Origin: Dipteris shenzhenensis
Taxonomy: Eukaryota > Polypodiophyta > Polypodiopsida > Gleicheniales
Direction: 5' to 3' (one strand)
Length of the DNA stretch: 64,000 nt
Assembly: GCA_047967505.1 (NCBI GenBank)
Contig: CM106538.1
The stretch's first letter is position 1. Every line of letters starts with the position of its first letter. Positions 26,114-38,104 of this stretch are shown here, piece by piece. The translations under genes were made by a program, and so were the position numbers. The notes under the pieces were generated by a model. It saw only the letters and a list, made by a program, of their open reading frames with translations. It searched no databases and was not told where the DNA came from.

Positions 26114-26371
26114 GTTGAATGAGGTGATGAAGAACAAGAGGGGGAGCTGTGAGCCTGCTGCAAGTTGGAAAGACTGGCTTTCCGAGTTCCTATTTATCAT
26201 AGAAAAGCGGCAGTAATCAAAGATGCGAAAGGGCTCACAGGGTGGAGGCGTGACGAATCCGATTCGTTCCCGTTACGTCAAAAACTATTGCGCCAGAAAA
26301 AGTCGTGATTCGGTGACACTTCACAGAAGCACTCCGGCCAATATCTGCTTGATTTCGATATCTCGAGATGA
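26114..26371 (-). promoter_or_regulatory. 5' UTR and promoter of ASR copy 1
   Basis: Conserved with the promoter of copy 2. On the minus strand it contains TTTTTGACGTAACGGGA (an ACGT core of the type bound by plant bZIP factors) and GGATTCGTCACGCC. The TATA position carries TATGATAAATAG, weaker than the TATAAATA of copy 2. Homology with copy 2 stops near 26371, at a GATTTCGATATCTCGAG segment. Confidence 0.55.
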
Positions 26372-27829
26372 CAAAATATCGTGAGGTTTTTATGATTATA
26401 GACACCTGGTTTTTGAAATTCATTGCACACAACTTAGTACAACAATGGAATGTTGAGGGGTGTCGTGCTTGAATCTCCACTTTCATTTCCATGGTGGGAA
26501 ATCAAATCACTTTAACTATACGAACTAAAAACTCGTTTTGGAGCCAATTGCTCCAGTAGTAAACCCCTCAAACTCCAAAATTACATCTTTGAAATACCTA
26601 TACTTTTCTGAGGAAAAGGAGATAAGGGAGGAGATCATTATTCAACACATCATAGTCTCGTCTATTGTAAAAGAATCTGGATATATACAAATTTTTTGTA
26701 GGATCTACATACCCCTTAAATAGACTATCATCGATAAGCGAGGTGTTATTGCTAGTGAATAATAAATCATTTGCTCAAATAGCAAGCAAAGTTTTAAGCA
26801 TGCATTCAACACCTGGCTTGTCGAGTTTATATATTTTATTTAAGTAATGTGAGTGGTATTACTATTAGCCCCTATTTTCATAAAACAGAAGCTCCTCAAA
26901 AATTCTTCTCAACTTACACAGCCCCTCGAGGGCATTTTCCCAGGTGGCTCTCCATGCTCCTCAAGCTCTCTTGGAAGTTGTTGGAACGTGGACAAGTTTT
27001 GATTCTTGTGTCACGAAGCTTTCAAGTGAGTCCCTATTCCTCTTCACAAGCTAGCTAACTAATAACATAAATCATTTCTTGTTTCTTTGTTTGCTTTCTT
27101 AATTTAAACCAAGGAACCACATGGTACAATGAAGTTTGTCATGAGTTGTAAGAGAACTAGACAAAGGCTGTGAGATAGGAAAGTTGATATACCCGATCAA
27201 GGTATGAGGAGGAGGTTGAAAGCCATGGAAGTTGATGATATGATATCTAAACAACGATGGAAGACACATTTGCAATGAATGCCGAGGGAGAGACAAATGC
27301 TACTCTCATAGGTAGTAAAGAGGGAGAGACAAATGCTACTCTCGAAGGCTACTAGTAGATGCACCCATTTGAGCAGTGCCATCAAAATGAAGAACACGAG
27401 ATGTGGTTTCAAATCTATAAGGAGCATTTGAGGTAGCAACATTAGGTCAGTTAGTTGGCGATGAGGCTCGTATCCTTAGAAGGTTTACCCTATACCCAAG
27501 AATTCATTGAGTTTCCACTCTTCCAATGCCCCAAGACTAGAGTTACATGCCCAAGAGGTCATACTCTCTAACTCTAGGGATGGCCTCGACAATGTGAAAG
27601 GGCTGAATAGCTTAGATCAACTAGCTGCAAAGAGGGAAATATTAGTTATGTTATTTTCATCTGAAACAAACATGAAACAGCTTGGGTGCACAATGTCAAA
27701 GATGTTGTCCATTAGAAGGACCAATGCAATTCTAGTAATTAGTGTCAATCGGAAGCGATGTAGCTCGATGTGAGAATCTTGAGGGTATGTATTACCTAAT
27801 TGCAAGAAAAGAAGCGACTACCTAAGTGA
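26372..27829. other. no gene recognised
   Basis: Several 60-90 codon ORFs on both strands (such as 27507-27773 plus) without recognisable domains. It is the pre-insertion neighbourhood of the gypsy element. Confidence 0.4.
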
Positions 27830-27834
27830 GGAAG
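27830..27834. repeat. target site duplication GGAAG, left copy
   Basis: Identical to 49409-49413. Confidence 0.9.
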
Positions 27835-28983
27835 TGTGACGCTCCAATTTTGTATATGAAATATTTTGGAGTATATATCACAGATAGTGTTCAAAAAGGA
27901 TGGTTTTGATGTTTTAAAGGTTTTGGGAAAGTTTGGTGTTGGTCGAAAAATTTTGGTTTTTGTCCATTATGGTGTCGGCTGGATTTTGCGGCTTGATTTG
28001 AGTTGGTTAGAGAAATAATTTGAAGAAACTCTATATGAGAGAGTTTTAGATTTTGTTGAGTAGAAAAACTTTGTCCTGGTGAAAAATTTGTGGTTCACTC
28101 GTTTGCATGCCTGTATGGAGGTCAGAAGTTGCTAACAAAGTGGTTTTGAGCTAAAAGTGCATCTAGATTTCCGTGTCAAGAGTTGCAGGCATTAGACGGA
28201 GGTCGAGATGGAAGAGTTAGCCATGAAAGGTCAAATGCAAAAGGGAAAGAAGAGGGTCCGATCTTCGAGATGAGCTATTGAGCTTGTCCATTGGATCTAC
28301 GAGGCAGGCGTGGTGATGCTCCGAACAGGGCTGTTTTCATGCCTTTAAAAAACAAAAAGAAAAAAAGAAAAAAAGAGACACGTCGAGATTCCGTACGCGT
28401 TTGCTATCATAAGCGCACGCTAAAAGAAGGTGAAAAGCACACGCACGCTTTTGGAGAAAAGCTATTTTTGGCCGATTTTGGAGGCTTTTGGCCGCTTATT
28501 TTGGAGTCGTGAAAGGCTATAAAAGAAGAGGAGATCGTGAGAAGGAGAACACACAATCCAACGCATGCATATCGAGGCTGAGCGAAAGAGAAGAGAAGGC
28601 ACACATCTCGAGGTTGCTCGAGCGAAGAGAAGGCATGCATATCGAGGTGCTGCGAAAGTGACAATAGCGCACGCGAATCGAGGCAGTGCAAAGAAGAAGA
28701 TAAGATCAAGATATTTTGAGAGAGAGAGTGAGAGTGAGAGTGAGTGTGATTGAGATTTGATCATTGGATCATCTAATTTGAACATCTTCATGCGAGTGGG
28801 AGTGAGAGTGAGATATCTCGGGGGTGGACGGGTGGTATCGAGCTCCTTCACGGAGTGATTCTTCTCCAAAATTATTGTAAATACTCATCAGTTTGATTCA
28901 TACTGCAATCTTTCTTCTTGTTCATTCGTGATTATTATCTTGCTACAATTTTGATTGTGATTGTGAAAGAACGATGCGTGACA
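27835..28983 (+). repeat. 5' LTR of the gypsy element
   Basis: 1149 bp, TG...CA bounded. It contains CTATAAAAG at 28517-28525 as the likely TATA box, an A-rich run near 28350, and a GAGAGT/GAGTGA purine-rich stretch near 28720-28745. Confidence 0.93.
28517..28525 (+). promoter_or_regulatory. LTR TATA box (CTATAAAAG)
   Basis: Canonical TATA sequence in the U3/R part of the 5' LTR; the same motif is at 48946-48954 in the 3' LTR. Confidence 0.6.
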
Positions 28984-28985
28984 AG

Positions 28986-28998
28986 TGGTATCAGAGCA
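28986..28998 (+). other. primer binding site, tRNA-iMet type
   Basis: TGGTATCAGAGCA two bases inside the 5' LTR, the standard plant LTR retrotransposon primer site. Confidence 0.9.
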
Positions 28999-29007
28999 CG
29001 GTTTCGA

Positions 29008-30290
29008 TGGTAGACAACGAGGGAATTATGAAGAAACTAGAAGAATAAGATTCTTTGATTCGAAGGCTAACCATGGAATTAAATAGATTGTCCAAAGGAA
29101 AAGGCGTAGCGGATGATGGAGCTAGTGGTGGTGATGCTGGCAGAAATTTAGAAGATGAAGAGGTCTATGTCGAGCTTGCTGCCGGGGTACCGAGCCGAAG
29201 GTGACAAAGAGGTGAGGAAGATGTTGCCGAATCTGCTCTTTTGCAAGTTTTAAGAAAGCGAAACTCTCTGAATTTGATGGTGAGAAGAAGACCGGGGAAG
29301 ATTTGGAAGCGTGGCTCGAAGAACTTGAAGATTTCTTTGCTCTACGAGAGTTTGATGAAGCGGGAAAGACTAAGATCGCGGTACTACAGTTACGTGGAGT
29401 TGCAAAACTATGGTGGAAGTCGCATGTGCAAATCCGACAACATCAAGATCAACCCATCACATGGGCTGAATTCAAAACTGCAGCTGAAAAGTGGTATTGT
29501 TCTCCACATTATTATATGGAAAAGAAGATGGAGTTCTATAATTTTAAGCAAGTACAAGAGGGAAAACATAATCTTTCTATGGATGAGTATAAAGAGAAGT
29601 TCCTGCGATTACATAAGTACGCACCTGAGGTCACAGGTGAAGCTCTTACTCACAAATTTGTGGAAGGGCTTAAGGAAGATCTTTTATATATGATGAAAGG
29701 AATAGGATCAAGTGATTTCTTGGATGCTATGGCTAAGGCTGAAAACTTTGAAAAGATGGAAGAATATAACCTAAGAAAGATAGAAAAATCAAAGTTCATT
29801 CCAACAGGTCATCGTTTTTAAGGGTCACAAGGTTCAGGTATGCCTCAACGAAAACCTGATTATTCGAATATGCCTAGATTTCAAGAGAGGAGTAGCCAAC
29901 CTGGGTACAACCAAGTGGGAAGGCCAAACTTCAATAACCGAAATTAGAATCAGAATCAAAATCAAAATCAAAGAAATAAAGGAGTTTTAAATCAGAAAAC
30001 CCGAGAAAACGCACCTTGGAAAAGTGATCGAGAGTTTATTGAATGGGCAAGAAGATTGGGATTATGTTTTAGATGTGGTGAGCAAGGTCATCAAACATTT
30101 GAGTGCGTGAATAAAGAAAAATTTAATTTTATGAAAGGACCAATGATGGGAGCAAAGACAAATCAGACGAATCCAACCATCGACGAAGCGGGGGACAAAG
30201 GTAAGTGCTTGGAACCTATGAAATGTATGGCATCTTCCACAACTCATATGCATGCGTCTGTGATTAAAACAAAACATAAGTTTTCTTATT
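29008..30290 (+). pseudogene. gag region with zinc knuckle
   Basis: Starts MVDNEGIMKKLEE at 29008 but meets TAA at 29047 and a further TGA near 29200. The Retrotrans_gag capsid domain is readable from about 29250 to 29820 (LEAWLEELEDFFALREF, then GVAKLWWKSH and FKTAAEKWY), ending in TAA. A Gln/Asn-rich linker follows with TAG at about 29946. The nucleocapsid knuckle CFRCGEQGHQTFEC (30065-30106) fits CX2CX4HX4C exactly. The family packages element RNA in cytoplasmic particles. At least four in-frame breaks make this copy non-functional. Confidence 0.85.
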
Positions 30291-30700
30291 GACTCCAGTA
30301 GCACTCATTGTTTTATATCCACGAAATTCCTCAAGACTCTAAACCTAGAAATTAGGGATCAAGTCAGAAGACTAGTCCAACTTGCTAATGGAAAATTAAA
30401 TTATACTCAAGGGCTTCTAGAAAATCTTTTAGTTTAGCACAGAGGAAGAGTAAGGGAGATTTTTATGTTATTGAGATGGGGAAGTGTGACGCTATTATTG
30501 GAATGGATTGGTTAAATGTAAACAAAGCAGTTATTGATTGTGGAGAGAGGACCGTTAGTTTTCTTAATGAAGATGGTAAAGATAAAATTATTCAAGGAGA
30601 AGAAAGAGATAGTAAACCTTCTCTCATATCAGCCATGAAATTGCTGTGAGGAGTAAGGCAGGGCTGTGACACATTCCTCGTCTTTGCTGATAAGTTAAAG
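30285..30700 (+). pseudogene. aspartic protease region
   Basis: Weak DSSSTHCFI active-site block at about 30293, where gypsy proteases have D-S/T-G, then a downstream CDAIIGMDWLNVNKAVIDC block (30487-30543), the usual second conserved stretch. TAG near 30435 and TGA near 30648 interrupt it, and the frame changes between the two blocks. The replaced active-site glycine, together with the breaks, argues it is inactive. Confidence 0.65.
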
Positions 30701-30763
30701 GAGGGAAGTGAAGATGAGACAATACCACACTATGTTACAAAACTCCTTGAAGAATTTTCCGAT

Positions 30764-31540
30764 GTGTTTCCTGATGATTTACCTAGGATGCCACCGCCTA
30801 GACATCTTCACCATGCTATAGAGTTAAAACCAGGCACAAGTCCTTATTGTCGGGCTCCCTATAGATTTAATGTGGATGAACTAAAGGAGTTAAATCTTCA
30901 ACTGAATGACTTGTTAAAGAAAGGGTTTATAAAACCTAGCGTTTCTCCTTGGGGTGCTCCAGCCTTATTTCAAAAGAAAAAGGATGGAACTTATAGGCTT
31001 TGCATTGACTATAGAGGATTGAATCGGCATACTATAAAGAATAAGTACCCTCTACCTCACATTGATGAATTGTTGACTCAATTGAATGGTGCCACAGTGT
31101 TCTCTAAAATTGATTTGCGATCTGGTTACCATCAGATTCGTATTAAGGAGGAGGACATTCCTAAAACTGCTTTTAGAACTCGCTATGGCCATTATGAATT
31201 TACTGTGCTTGCTTTTGGCTTGACCAATGCACCCGCTACCTTCATGTGTCTAATGAATGATGTATTCCGTGAGTATTTAGATGAATTCATTCTAGTTTTT
31301 TTGGACGACATTTTTGTATATTCCAAGAATGGGGAACAACATGAACAACATTTAAGGAAAACACTTGAAAAGTTACGGGAGCATAAACTTTATGGGAAAA
31401 AGAGCAAATGTTTCTTCGCTAAAGACAAGCTTGTGTATTTGGGTCGTGTGATTTCAAAAGATGGTATTCATATTGATCCTGACAAAGCAAGCTTATTTCA
31501 GAGTGGCCTAGACCGAAAAATATAAGGGAGGTAAAAGGCT
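30764..31540 (+). pseudogene. reverse transcriptase domain
   Basis: Open frame of 253 codons with the RT blocks in order: [57 protein letters not shown] and the catalytic FLDDIFVYS (about 31298-31324; FLDD is a normal gypsy form of YxDD). It ends with [15 protein letters not shown], then a frame change near 31500-31530. All catalytic aspartates are present in this part. The ORF starts with an internal Met of the original polyprotein and not at a true start. Confidence 0.93.
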
Positions 31541-32090
31541 TTATTGGCTTAGCACAATATGAGAGAAAACATATCAAAGATTTCTAAAAAATAGCCTCTC
31601 CACTTACTGATTTGACAAAACTTGACAAGCAGTTTATATGGACGGAGAAATGTCAACAAGCTTTTGATACTATGAAAGACAAAGTGGCTGAAAATTGTGT
31701 TCTCAAGATACCCCAGATGGGTAAACCTTTTGTAGTGACATGTGATGCTAGTGGTACCCAACTTGGATGTGTACTTTCTCAAGATGGTCGTGTAGTGGAA
31801 TATGAGTCTCGAAAATTAAGGAAGCATGAAGAGAACTATCCCACGCATGATCTCGAATTGGCTGCTGTTGTTCATGCATTGAAACATTGGAGACACTTTC
31901 TACTTGGTGTAAAGTTCGAACTTCGAACGGATCATGAAAGTTTGAAGTACCTCTTCACTCAACCATTATTGAATAATAGGCAAAGAGGATGGATGAATCT
32001 TCTTTCCGAGTATGACTTTGAGATTAAGTACATTGAGGGAAAGGAGAATAGGGTGGCTGATGCTTTAAGTAGAAGACCTTTCGTGAATGC
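31541..32090 (+). pseudogene. RNase H domain
   Basis: In the 383-codon frame starting 31612. Contains FVVTCDASGTQLGCVLSQDG (first Asp), the DLELAAVVHALKHWRH block (Glu), LRTDHESLKYLF (Asp), and the typical end NRVADALSRR. It degrades the RNA template during reverse transcription. An in-frame TAA near 31587 lies upstream of the domain. Confidence 0.9.
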
Positions 32091-33543
32091 CATCACCCTT
32101 ATTCGTTCCGATCTTGGAGAAAACATTAGAAATGAACTTGAACATGATGTTTCTTATGCACCTATTCTTCAAAAGATTGCTCAAACACCTTGTGAAAAGA
32201 TTGAAGGAAAGTCTCATTTGGTGAATGGTAATTTATATTGCCATGATAGACTTTGTGTACCATGTGATTCACCTTTGAGATGGAAAATCTTGTATGATTG
32301 TCACGATGCTCCATTTTCGGGACATGTTGGATATAACAAAACATACAGCAAGGTTCGAAAATCATTTTATTGGCCTACACTAAAGCATGGTGTTCATCGT
32401 TATGTCCAAGAATGCTTACAATGTCAACAAGTGAAGGTGGAACAACATAAGATGCCTGGTAAGATGCAACCTTTGGATATACCTTTCAGGAAGTGGGAAT
32501 CAATATCCATGGATTTTATTACTAAACTACCTACAGCTCGAGGGGGATATGATACCATTTTTGTCATCGTTGATCGTCTTACTAAAATGGCACATTTCTT
32601 TCCTATGAAAAAGACTGATGGTGCTCTTGAGGTAGCTAAGTTGTTTGTGAAAGAAATTTTCCGATTGCATGGGATGCCTAATAGTATTGTGTCAGATAGG
32701 GATTCCAAATTTACTTCTAATTTTTTGGAAGGTCACATTCAAAGCAATTGGGACGGAGCTTAAGATGAGTACAGCTTTTCACCCACAAACAGATGGAGAA
32801 ACTAAAAGGGTTAATCGCGTACTTGAGGATATGCTTCGAATGTATGTTAATGAGAAGCAAACAAATTGGACTGAATTCCTATCCTTAGCTGAGTTTGCTT
32901 ATAATAGTTCATGGCATAGCTCCATTCAAATGACTCCATTTGAAGCCATGTATGGTCAGAATTTCCACACTCTTGTGAATTTTGCAGATCCTCAAAATAG
33001 AGTCGAAGTGTCTAGACAAATGCTTGAGAGGATGGATGAGGAAGTGAAACTGATTCGGGAGAGCATTCAAAGAGCACAAGACATGCAAAAGCATTACTAT
33101 GATAAGAAGCGGTCTTTCCATGAATTTCAGATTGGGGAGATGGTATCTCTGAAAGTAATACCTAAACGCAGTAATCTAATCCTTGGGAAGGATAGAAGAC
33201 TCTCACCTCATTTCGTAGGACCTTTTCAAATCTTAAAGAGGGTGGGAACGCTTGCATATCAACTTGAACTGCATGAGAACATAAAAGTGCATCCTGTTTT
33301 CCATGTCTGTTTATTGAAATCTTATGTTGCCAACCCAACTCATATTTTTCAGGACAAGTCTAGGATCATGGAGGATGGGACTTTGAAAGTCGAACCTGAA
33401 TATATATTAGATAGGAACACGAAGCGGCTTAGGAATAGAACAATAGAAGAAGTTTTGGTTAAGTGGGATGCTTATCCTGTAGAAGATGCTTCCTGGGTAG
33501 ACTTAGATGCCTTACTTAATGAGTTTCCTTCATTTAAACTCTG
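32091..33543 (+). pseudogene. integrase with C-terminal chromodomain
   Basis: HHCC zinc region (GHVGYNKTYSKV, then CLQCQQ) at about 32310-32430. Catalytic core: MDFITKLP (first Asp), SDRDSKFTS (second Asp), then after a frame change near 32720-32740, VNRVLEDML (Glu). The GPF block PHFVGPFQILKRV and HPVFHVCLLK follow. The C-terminal VEPEYILDR...VLVKWDAYPVEDASWVD is a chromodomain, which marks the chromovirus branch and is known to guide insertion to particular chromatin. It stops at 33541-33543, six bases before the end of the nested insertion's left target duplication. A single frame change separates the two halves of the core. Confidence 0.92.
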
Positions 33544-33547
33544 AGGA
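33542..33547. repeat. target site duplication TGAGGA, left copy
   Basis: Identical to 48235-48240; lies at the stop codon of the gypsy pol. Confidence 0.85.
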
Positions 33548-33573
33548 ACACACTATTCAAAATTTTTGGACTT
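33548..33573 (+). repeat. left terminal inverted repeat, 26 bp
   Basis: Begins ACACACTATTCAAAA. It includes TTGGACTT, which recurs 20 bp inward at about 33583-33591. Confidence 0.9.
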
Positions 33574-33869
33574 TCTCTCTTGGTTTGGACTTTTTTTTGG
33601 AGCATATCCTTTCCACTCAACTTCACTTAGTGAGCTAAAAAATTGGGTTTTTTGAGCACTTAATGGGTCACTTATATACAAATATGGCCTTATTAAGCTA
33701 GTAAAAAGTCAAGTGGTAACCTCTAATTTTAAAAAAAATGGCTCGCTGAAGCTATAATTCCCAAACTCATGCATGGTGCCTCCATCCAATAACTATAATA
33801 ATAATAATAGTAGTCTCCTAACTCAAGTTCAATTTTAACACTATGAAGTGAAAATATGACACCATATGA

Positions 33870-34160
33870 AAAGAGTTTGTTGAATTCAACATATAAGTGG
33901 TGTATAGATACACCATTTAAAAAAAAAAAAAGAGTTTGTTGAATTCAATACATAAGTGGTGTATAGATACACCCTTTTTTAAAAAACAAACCATACAATA
34001 AATTATCTTATTGGTGGTGTATAGATACACCATTTGTATGGAAAAAAGCATACAAAACATTATCTTATGCATCTGAATCTCGTTATTGGTGGTGTATAGA
34101 TACACCATTTGTATGGAAAAAAGCATACAAAACATTATCTTATGCATCTGAATCTCGTTC
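33870..34160. repeat. left subterminal repeats with GGTGTATAGATACACC palindromes
   Basis: Four identical 16-bp palindromes at 33899, 33958, 34017 and 34091. The first two lie in 59-bp direct repeats (AGAGTTTGTTGAATTCAA...). The last two lie in a perfect 75-bp tandem duplication (34012-34160), which also duplicates the 3' end of the transposase-like gene. Confidence 0.9.
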
Positions 34161-37100
34161 AGAGTCATCAGACTCATGTAATGTATTTGAGCTTGATGGG
34201 TCAAGTCTTGCCAAATGATGTTTAATATGGACACGACTTGGATCAGGGATTGTGATACATTTTTCAACATTGTATCCATGCTTCTTTTTAAAACTTCGTG
34301 TCCTCGATTTCCAACAATGAATAATGCTACTGACTTCCACCTCTGTTAATCCCTCATTATTTGGAACCCATTCACGTTTCTTTTGCAAGCATCCCTCATA
34401 GAGTTGTTTTATTGTATATCTTCTCGGGAGATTTTTTAATGGCTTTGGTTCATACCATAAAGCTGTAAATGTTATAGGAGTTCCCTTGTCATCCCTTTCT
34501 ATCTTAGTAACCTTTGCAACCCAAATTGGGCCACCTTGGTCATCCAACTCTGAACCCGGATCACATGCCCAAACTGCAACAAATAGACCCTCTTCAATCT
34601 CATTACATGGTATAAACTCTGGTAAGGGTTTGTCTCCCTTCCTGCCACAATATTTTCGAGGTAAAAGGCATTCCTCTGCTTCCTCCATATCTACTAACAT
34701 ATTTATATCCAAAGGAAAACTTGGTGACCTAGCTTGTTCCGGCCAAAAGGATTCAGAGTATTCAATGCTCATTAAGTTTTCTTGTCTTTCTAAAGATTGG
34801 ATAAGTGCTTTAGTTGATTTAATTGTCTCCAAATTCTTAGTTGATTGCTCAGGATATTTCTGCATCATACTTTGAAGATGTTTAATGAAGGCTTTCAAGC
34901 CTTTCATTTCATCTATGTCAAGTGATTTGTTTTTTGCAAGAACAAATCTAGTTTCCTCCAATGGAATTATTCGTTGTAACAAAGCATATGACTCACTCCA
35001 TAAATGATCTCCATCTACTGAGTAGTGCTTCCATTGCATCACTGGAATATTGTTATGCATGTGAAACTGAAAGTAGTGTGGATTTGTGTGTCCTATTAGG
35101 GCATCATCTCCTGTTTGTAAATGTGGCTCTATAAATGCTCTCCAATCTACCATCCTCTCTAAGATAGCCACTTCTGATTCTTCCTTACGAGAACCTCCAA
35201 TTTTTTTCCCAATTCGAAATAGCATATCCTCCATTGTCAAAACATCCATTGCCTTCAACTCACCAGAGATAACACTGAAGATTTGATCTATGTCTTCATG
35301 TGTATGGCCGACAAGAAGAAAGCCAACTTCCACTTCTTCAAATATTTTCAGACCAACCAACATAGAGCATAAAGCAAATATATATTTATTCTTGTTCTCT
35401 CTCCAATAATTATCAGCTTGTATTCGCAATGTGTTAGGCAAACATCCGCGAGCATCTCTGACCTTTCTTATTGCTTTCATGATTGATGTAACAACCTGGT
35501 TACTATCATGGTCATGCAAACTATCAATCCATACATCACAAAATATTCGGTATCCATGTACTAATACTCCACACAAGTGTGTTTTTAGTCCACGTTTGCC
35601 CTCCAATGCCGGTGGGATACGTCTATATCGTGGCAAAGTGGTTGTATTCTGGTCCATGCCATCAATGGTGATGCACATGGACTTATTGACATGTGAAATA
35701 GCTTCCTCTCTCCAAGAAGCATACAACTTTCGAGCATCCTGCACATGACGTAAATGGATTGATCGCCATTTAATATATCTTCCTCGCTGCTGCTCACATT
35801 TACTATGTTCAATGGCATTTTTTAATTCATCACATGTCTTACATTTTGACATCCTTTGCTTTGATGGTGTCTTGACATGGCAAAAATCTCTACGCCAAAT
35901 TTTGTACAAGGTTGATCGTGAAATCATGCTCTCGTCTCTGTCTTGTAAAGTTTTATTGACAGTCTCTAGGACGACCTTCTTTGGCATTGGCATTCGACAC
36001 GTCCATCTAGCATTGTTTGTTGAAGATGAGGCTGTGGTAATGCATGGTCTTCGAGAACTTGCTTTAATGTTGCGGTTGCATTTATAGTGCTTCCATGGCA
36101 TTTAAGCTTGTACGTATTTCCATGAATTGTATGAATAACTTTTTCTTTCACCTCTGCCCAGATGGTCCAATATGTGCCATGTGATAGTCCAGTTAACCAT
36201 TGATATCCTCGATTGCAAATGGGTCTCCCATTAACCATGGGTTTCAATCTAGGTTTACAGTGTCCTGTGCTCAAATCTTGATTAGTGCCTTGATGAAGAA
36301 AGCATGAAAACTCTTGAAGAAGATAGTTATGTCTATTAGGCGCTGTCTTACTCCAAATACCAAGGCGTATGGCTGCACAATCATCTTTCCCAACTTTTCT
36401 AATGCAAAGTCTCTTGCAACAAACTCGCATAAGCATCCTTTCCATATTCTCCTCGGATAGCATCACATGTCTCTTTGGTTCTGGAATTGATGCCATGATT
36501 CTTCGCCTCTTCACACTCACATACTTTCTTTTTGTAAATAGTGTCTTGCGTTTTCTAGTTGTAAGACCATCAAACCTCGAATCCATTTCCCTTGAATCTT
36601 CATCTTTATAATCAAATGCTGTGTAGGCTTGAGAATTATTTGATACCTTATAATATCTTGGAAATGGCAATCTGGTCGACATGTTCATTGATGTCAATTT
36701 GTTGCTAATGCCTCTTGAATTTTGTGGTTGAACTGTTTCTCCTTCGTAACTCAAGATTCTCCCATCTATATTCTCTGGCATGCTAGCAACAATATTCTCA
36801 GATTCTCTGCCCCTTTTGCCTTGTATTGGAGTGGTAACATCATGATCATTGTCACTAATATCATCAATTCCTGTTATTGCATCACTTATCCCATTGATCT
36901 TTGCGTGTATTTTTCTTTGTGGTCCCATCTTATTATTTTCAACACATCTTCTGTCTTTTATATCAATAAGCATGTTTGAGTCACTTGCAGCACAAGACAA
37001 GTCTTCTATACCAGTGAGCCTGTTTGAGTCACTTGCAACACAGGATAAATCTTCTATACCAGTGAGCCTGTTCGAGTCACTTGCAACACATGACAAGTCT

Positions 37101-37894
37101 TCTATACCAGTGAGCCTGTTCGAGTCACTTGCAACACAAGACAAGTCTTCTATACCAGTGAGTATATTTGAGTCACTTGCAACACAAGAAACCTTTTCTG
37201 CATCAACATCTGTTACTATAATGTCCTCGATACCTGTGAGCATGCCACTATGATACTCTTGATTACTACTATAGCTTCTTATCAATTTGGATCCCATTTG
37301 TGTTATAGTCTTTTTCTTCTGATAATATTCTGTTGTGTCTTCCATGACATTGAAGGAAACTGTCTTGGGCAAACTTGATTTCAAGAAAGCTAACCCCCAT
37401 TTACAAGTACTATGAACTTGTAGTTGAGACGTAGTATTATGGACGTCTAATTGTGAAGTACTATCCATTGCATTTTGAATGACACCTGCACTAGTCAACT
37501 TAATTATCTCCACTATACAGAGAAAACTCTGAGCATAGCCCTTAAAGTTGCCAATTGCTAAAACTTCTCCGAAGCGAGATAACATCTGTACTTTTTCCCC
37601 CTGGATATAAGTTTTCTTGATATCTTGAAAGTATGTCTTTGGAACAATTTCGTCTTGGTCCCAGAGTGTTCTGTGTGCTTGCATATCAAATATATCACAT
37701 TGTAAGATATCTCCCAATGTTTCAAAGTCTCCATGTGGATATTTTAAATGTACTTCAGGATTTACAACGTTGGTGATTATCACTACACATCTTCTCTCAC
37801 CACAACGTTGAAAATGACACACATTCATAGGATCAAGACTATGAATTCGTCCAAAAGCCACCACTTCATTCTTCTCATATAACACCACATCCAT
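34140..37894 (-). CDS. transposase-like protein (DUF7869-type, RNase H-fold candidate), in two overlapping frames
   Basis: Starts MDVVLYEKNEVVAFGRIHS at 37894 (minus). One frame runs 642 codons to 35966; the next runs from 36101 to 34140 (653 codons). A single frame change in the 136-bp overlap would give about 1,250 residues. Domains: N-terminal block (1-110) like those in plant transposon proteins; 16-residue repeats; a Cys-rich region (RVCCKRLCIRKVGKDDC); then a putative catalytic domain with TIDGMDQNTT, QADNYWRENKN and LLVGHTHEDIDQIF, giving three ordered acidic residues as in DDE/D nucleases. This motif set is what I know from the uncharacterised DUF7869 family of animals, mosses and others. 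The C-terminal WVAKVTK...ALWYEP domain recurs at 63.1 kb. An acceptor-like TACATAAAACAG upstream of the ATG suggests a 5' intron. The frame change may be inactivating, a sequence error, or programmed. Confidence 0.7.
36967..37200 (-). repeat. 48-bp coding repeats, five units
   Basis: Tandem 48-bp units encode (M/R)LTGIEDLSCVASDSN five times with few changes, inside the transposase-like gene. The period preserves frame, so unit number can vary without harming the protein. Confidence 0.9.
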
Positions 37895-37920
37895 ACCCTC
37901 TGTTAGGGTGAATACCTGTT

Positions 37921-38104
37921 TTATGTATAAAAGTAAATTAGCAACTCAAAATGAACATTTAATAAATAACCATTGAGCTTATTATTACTTAATAACTTCT
38001 ATATCAAAACTAGCAGAGAAGGCATTAACCTAAACCCTACATCCTAAACTTTAAATAATTAATACCAAAACATCTTAACCACCGTAAATCCTAAACTTTA
38101 AACA
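37921..38104. other. upstream region of the minus-strand gene
   Basis: AT-rich, grading into scattered CCCTAAA-like words from about 38030. On the minus strand it ends in a pyrimidine-poor but usable AG acceptor next to the coding start. Confidence 0.4.

Noticed and set aside
25834-26122. Arg/Val-rich ORFs opposite the ASR exons
   Set aside because: Antisense shadows of the ASR coding exons.
25715-26200. 161-codon single-exon reading of ASR copy 1
   Set aside because: It runs through the GT donor into the intron; the shared GT...AG intron and domain continuation in exon 2 support the spliced form.
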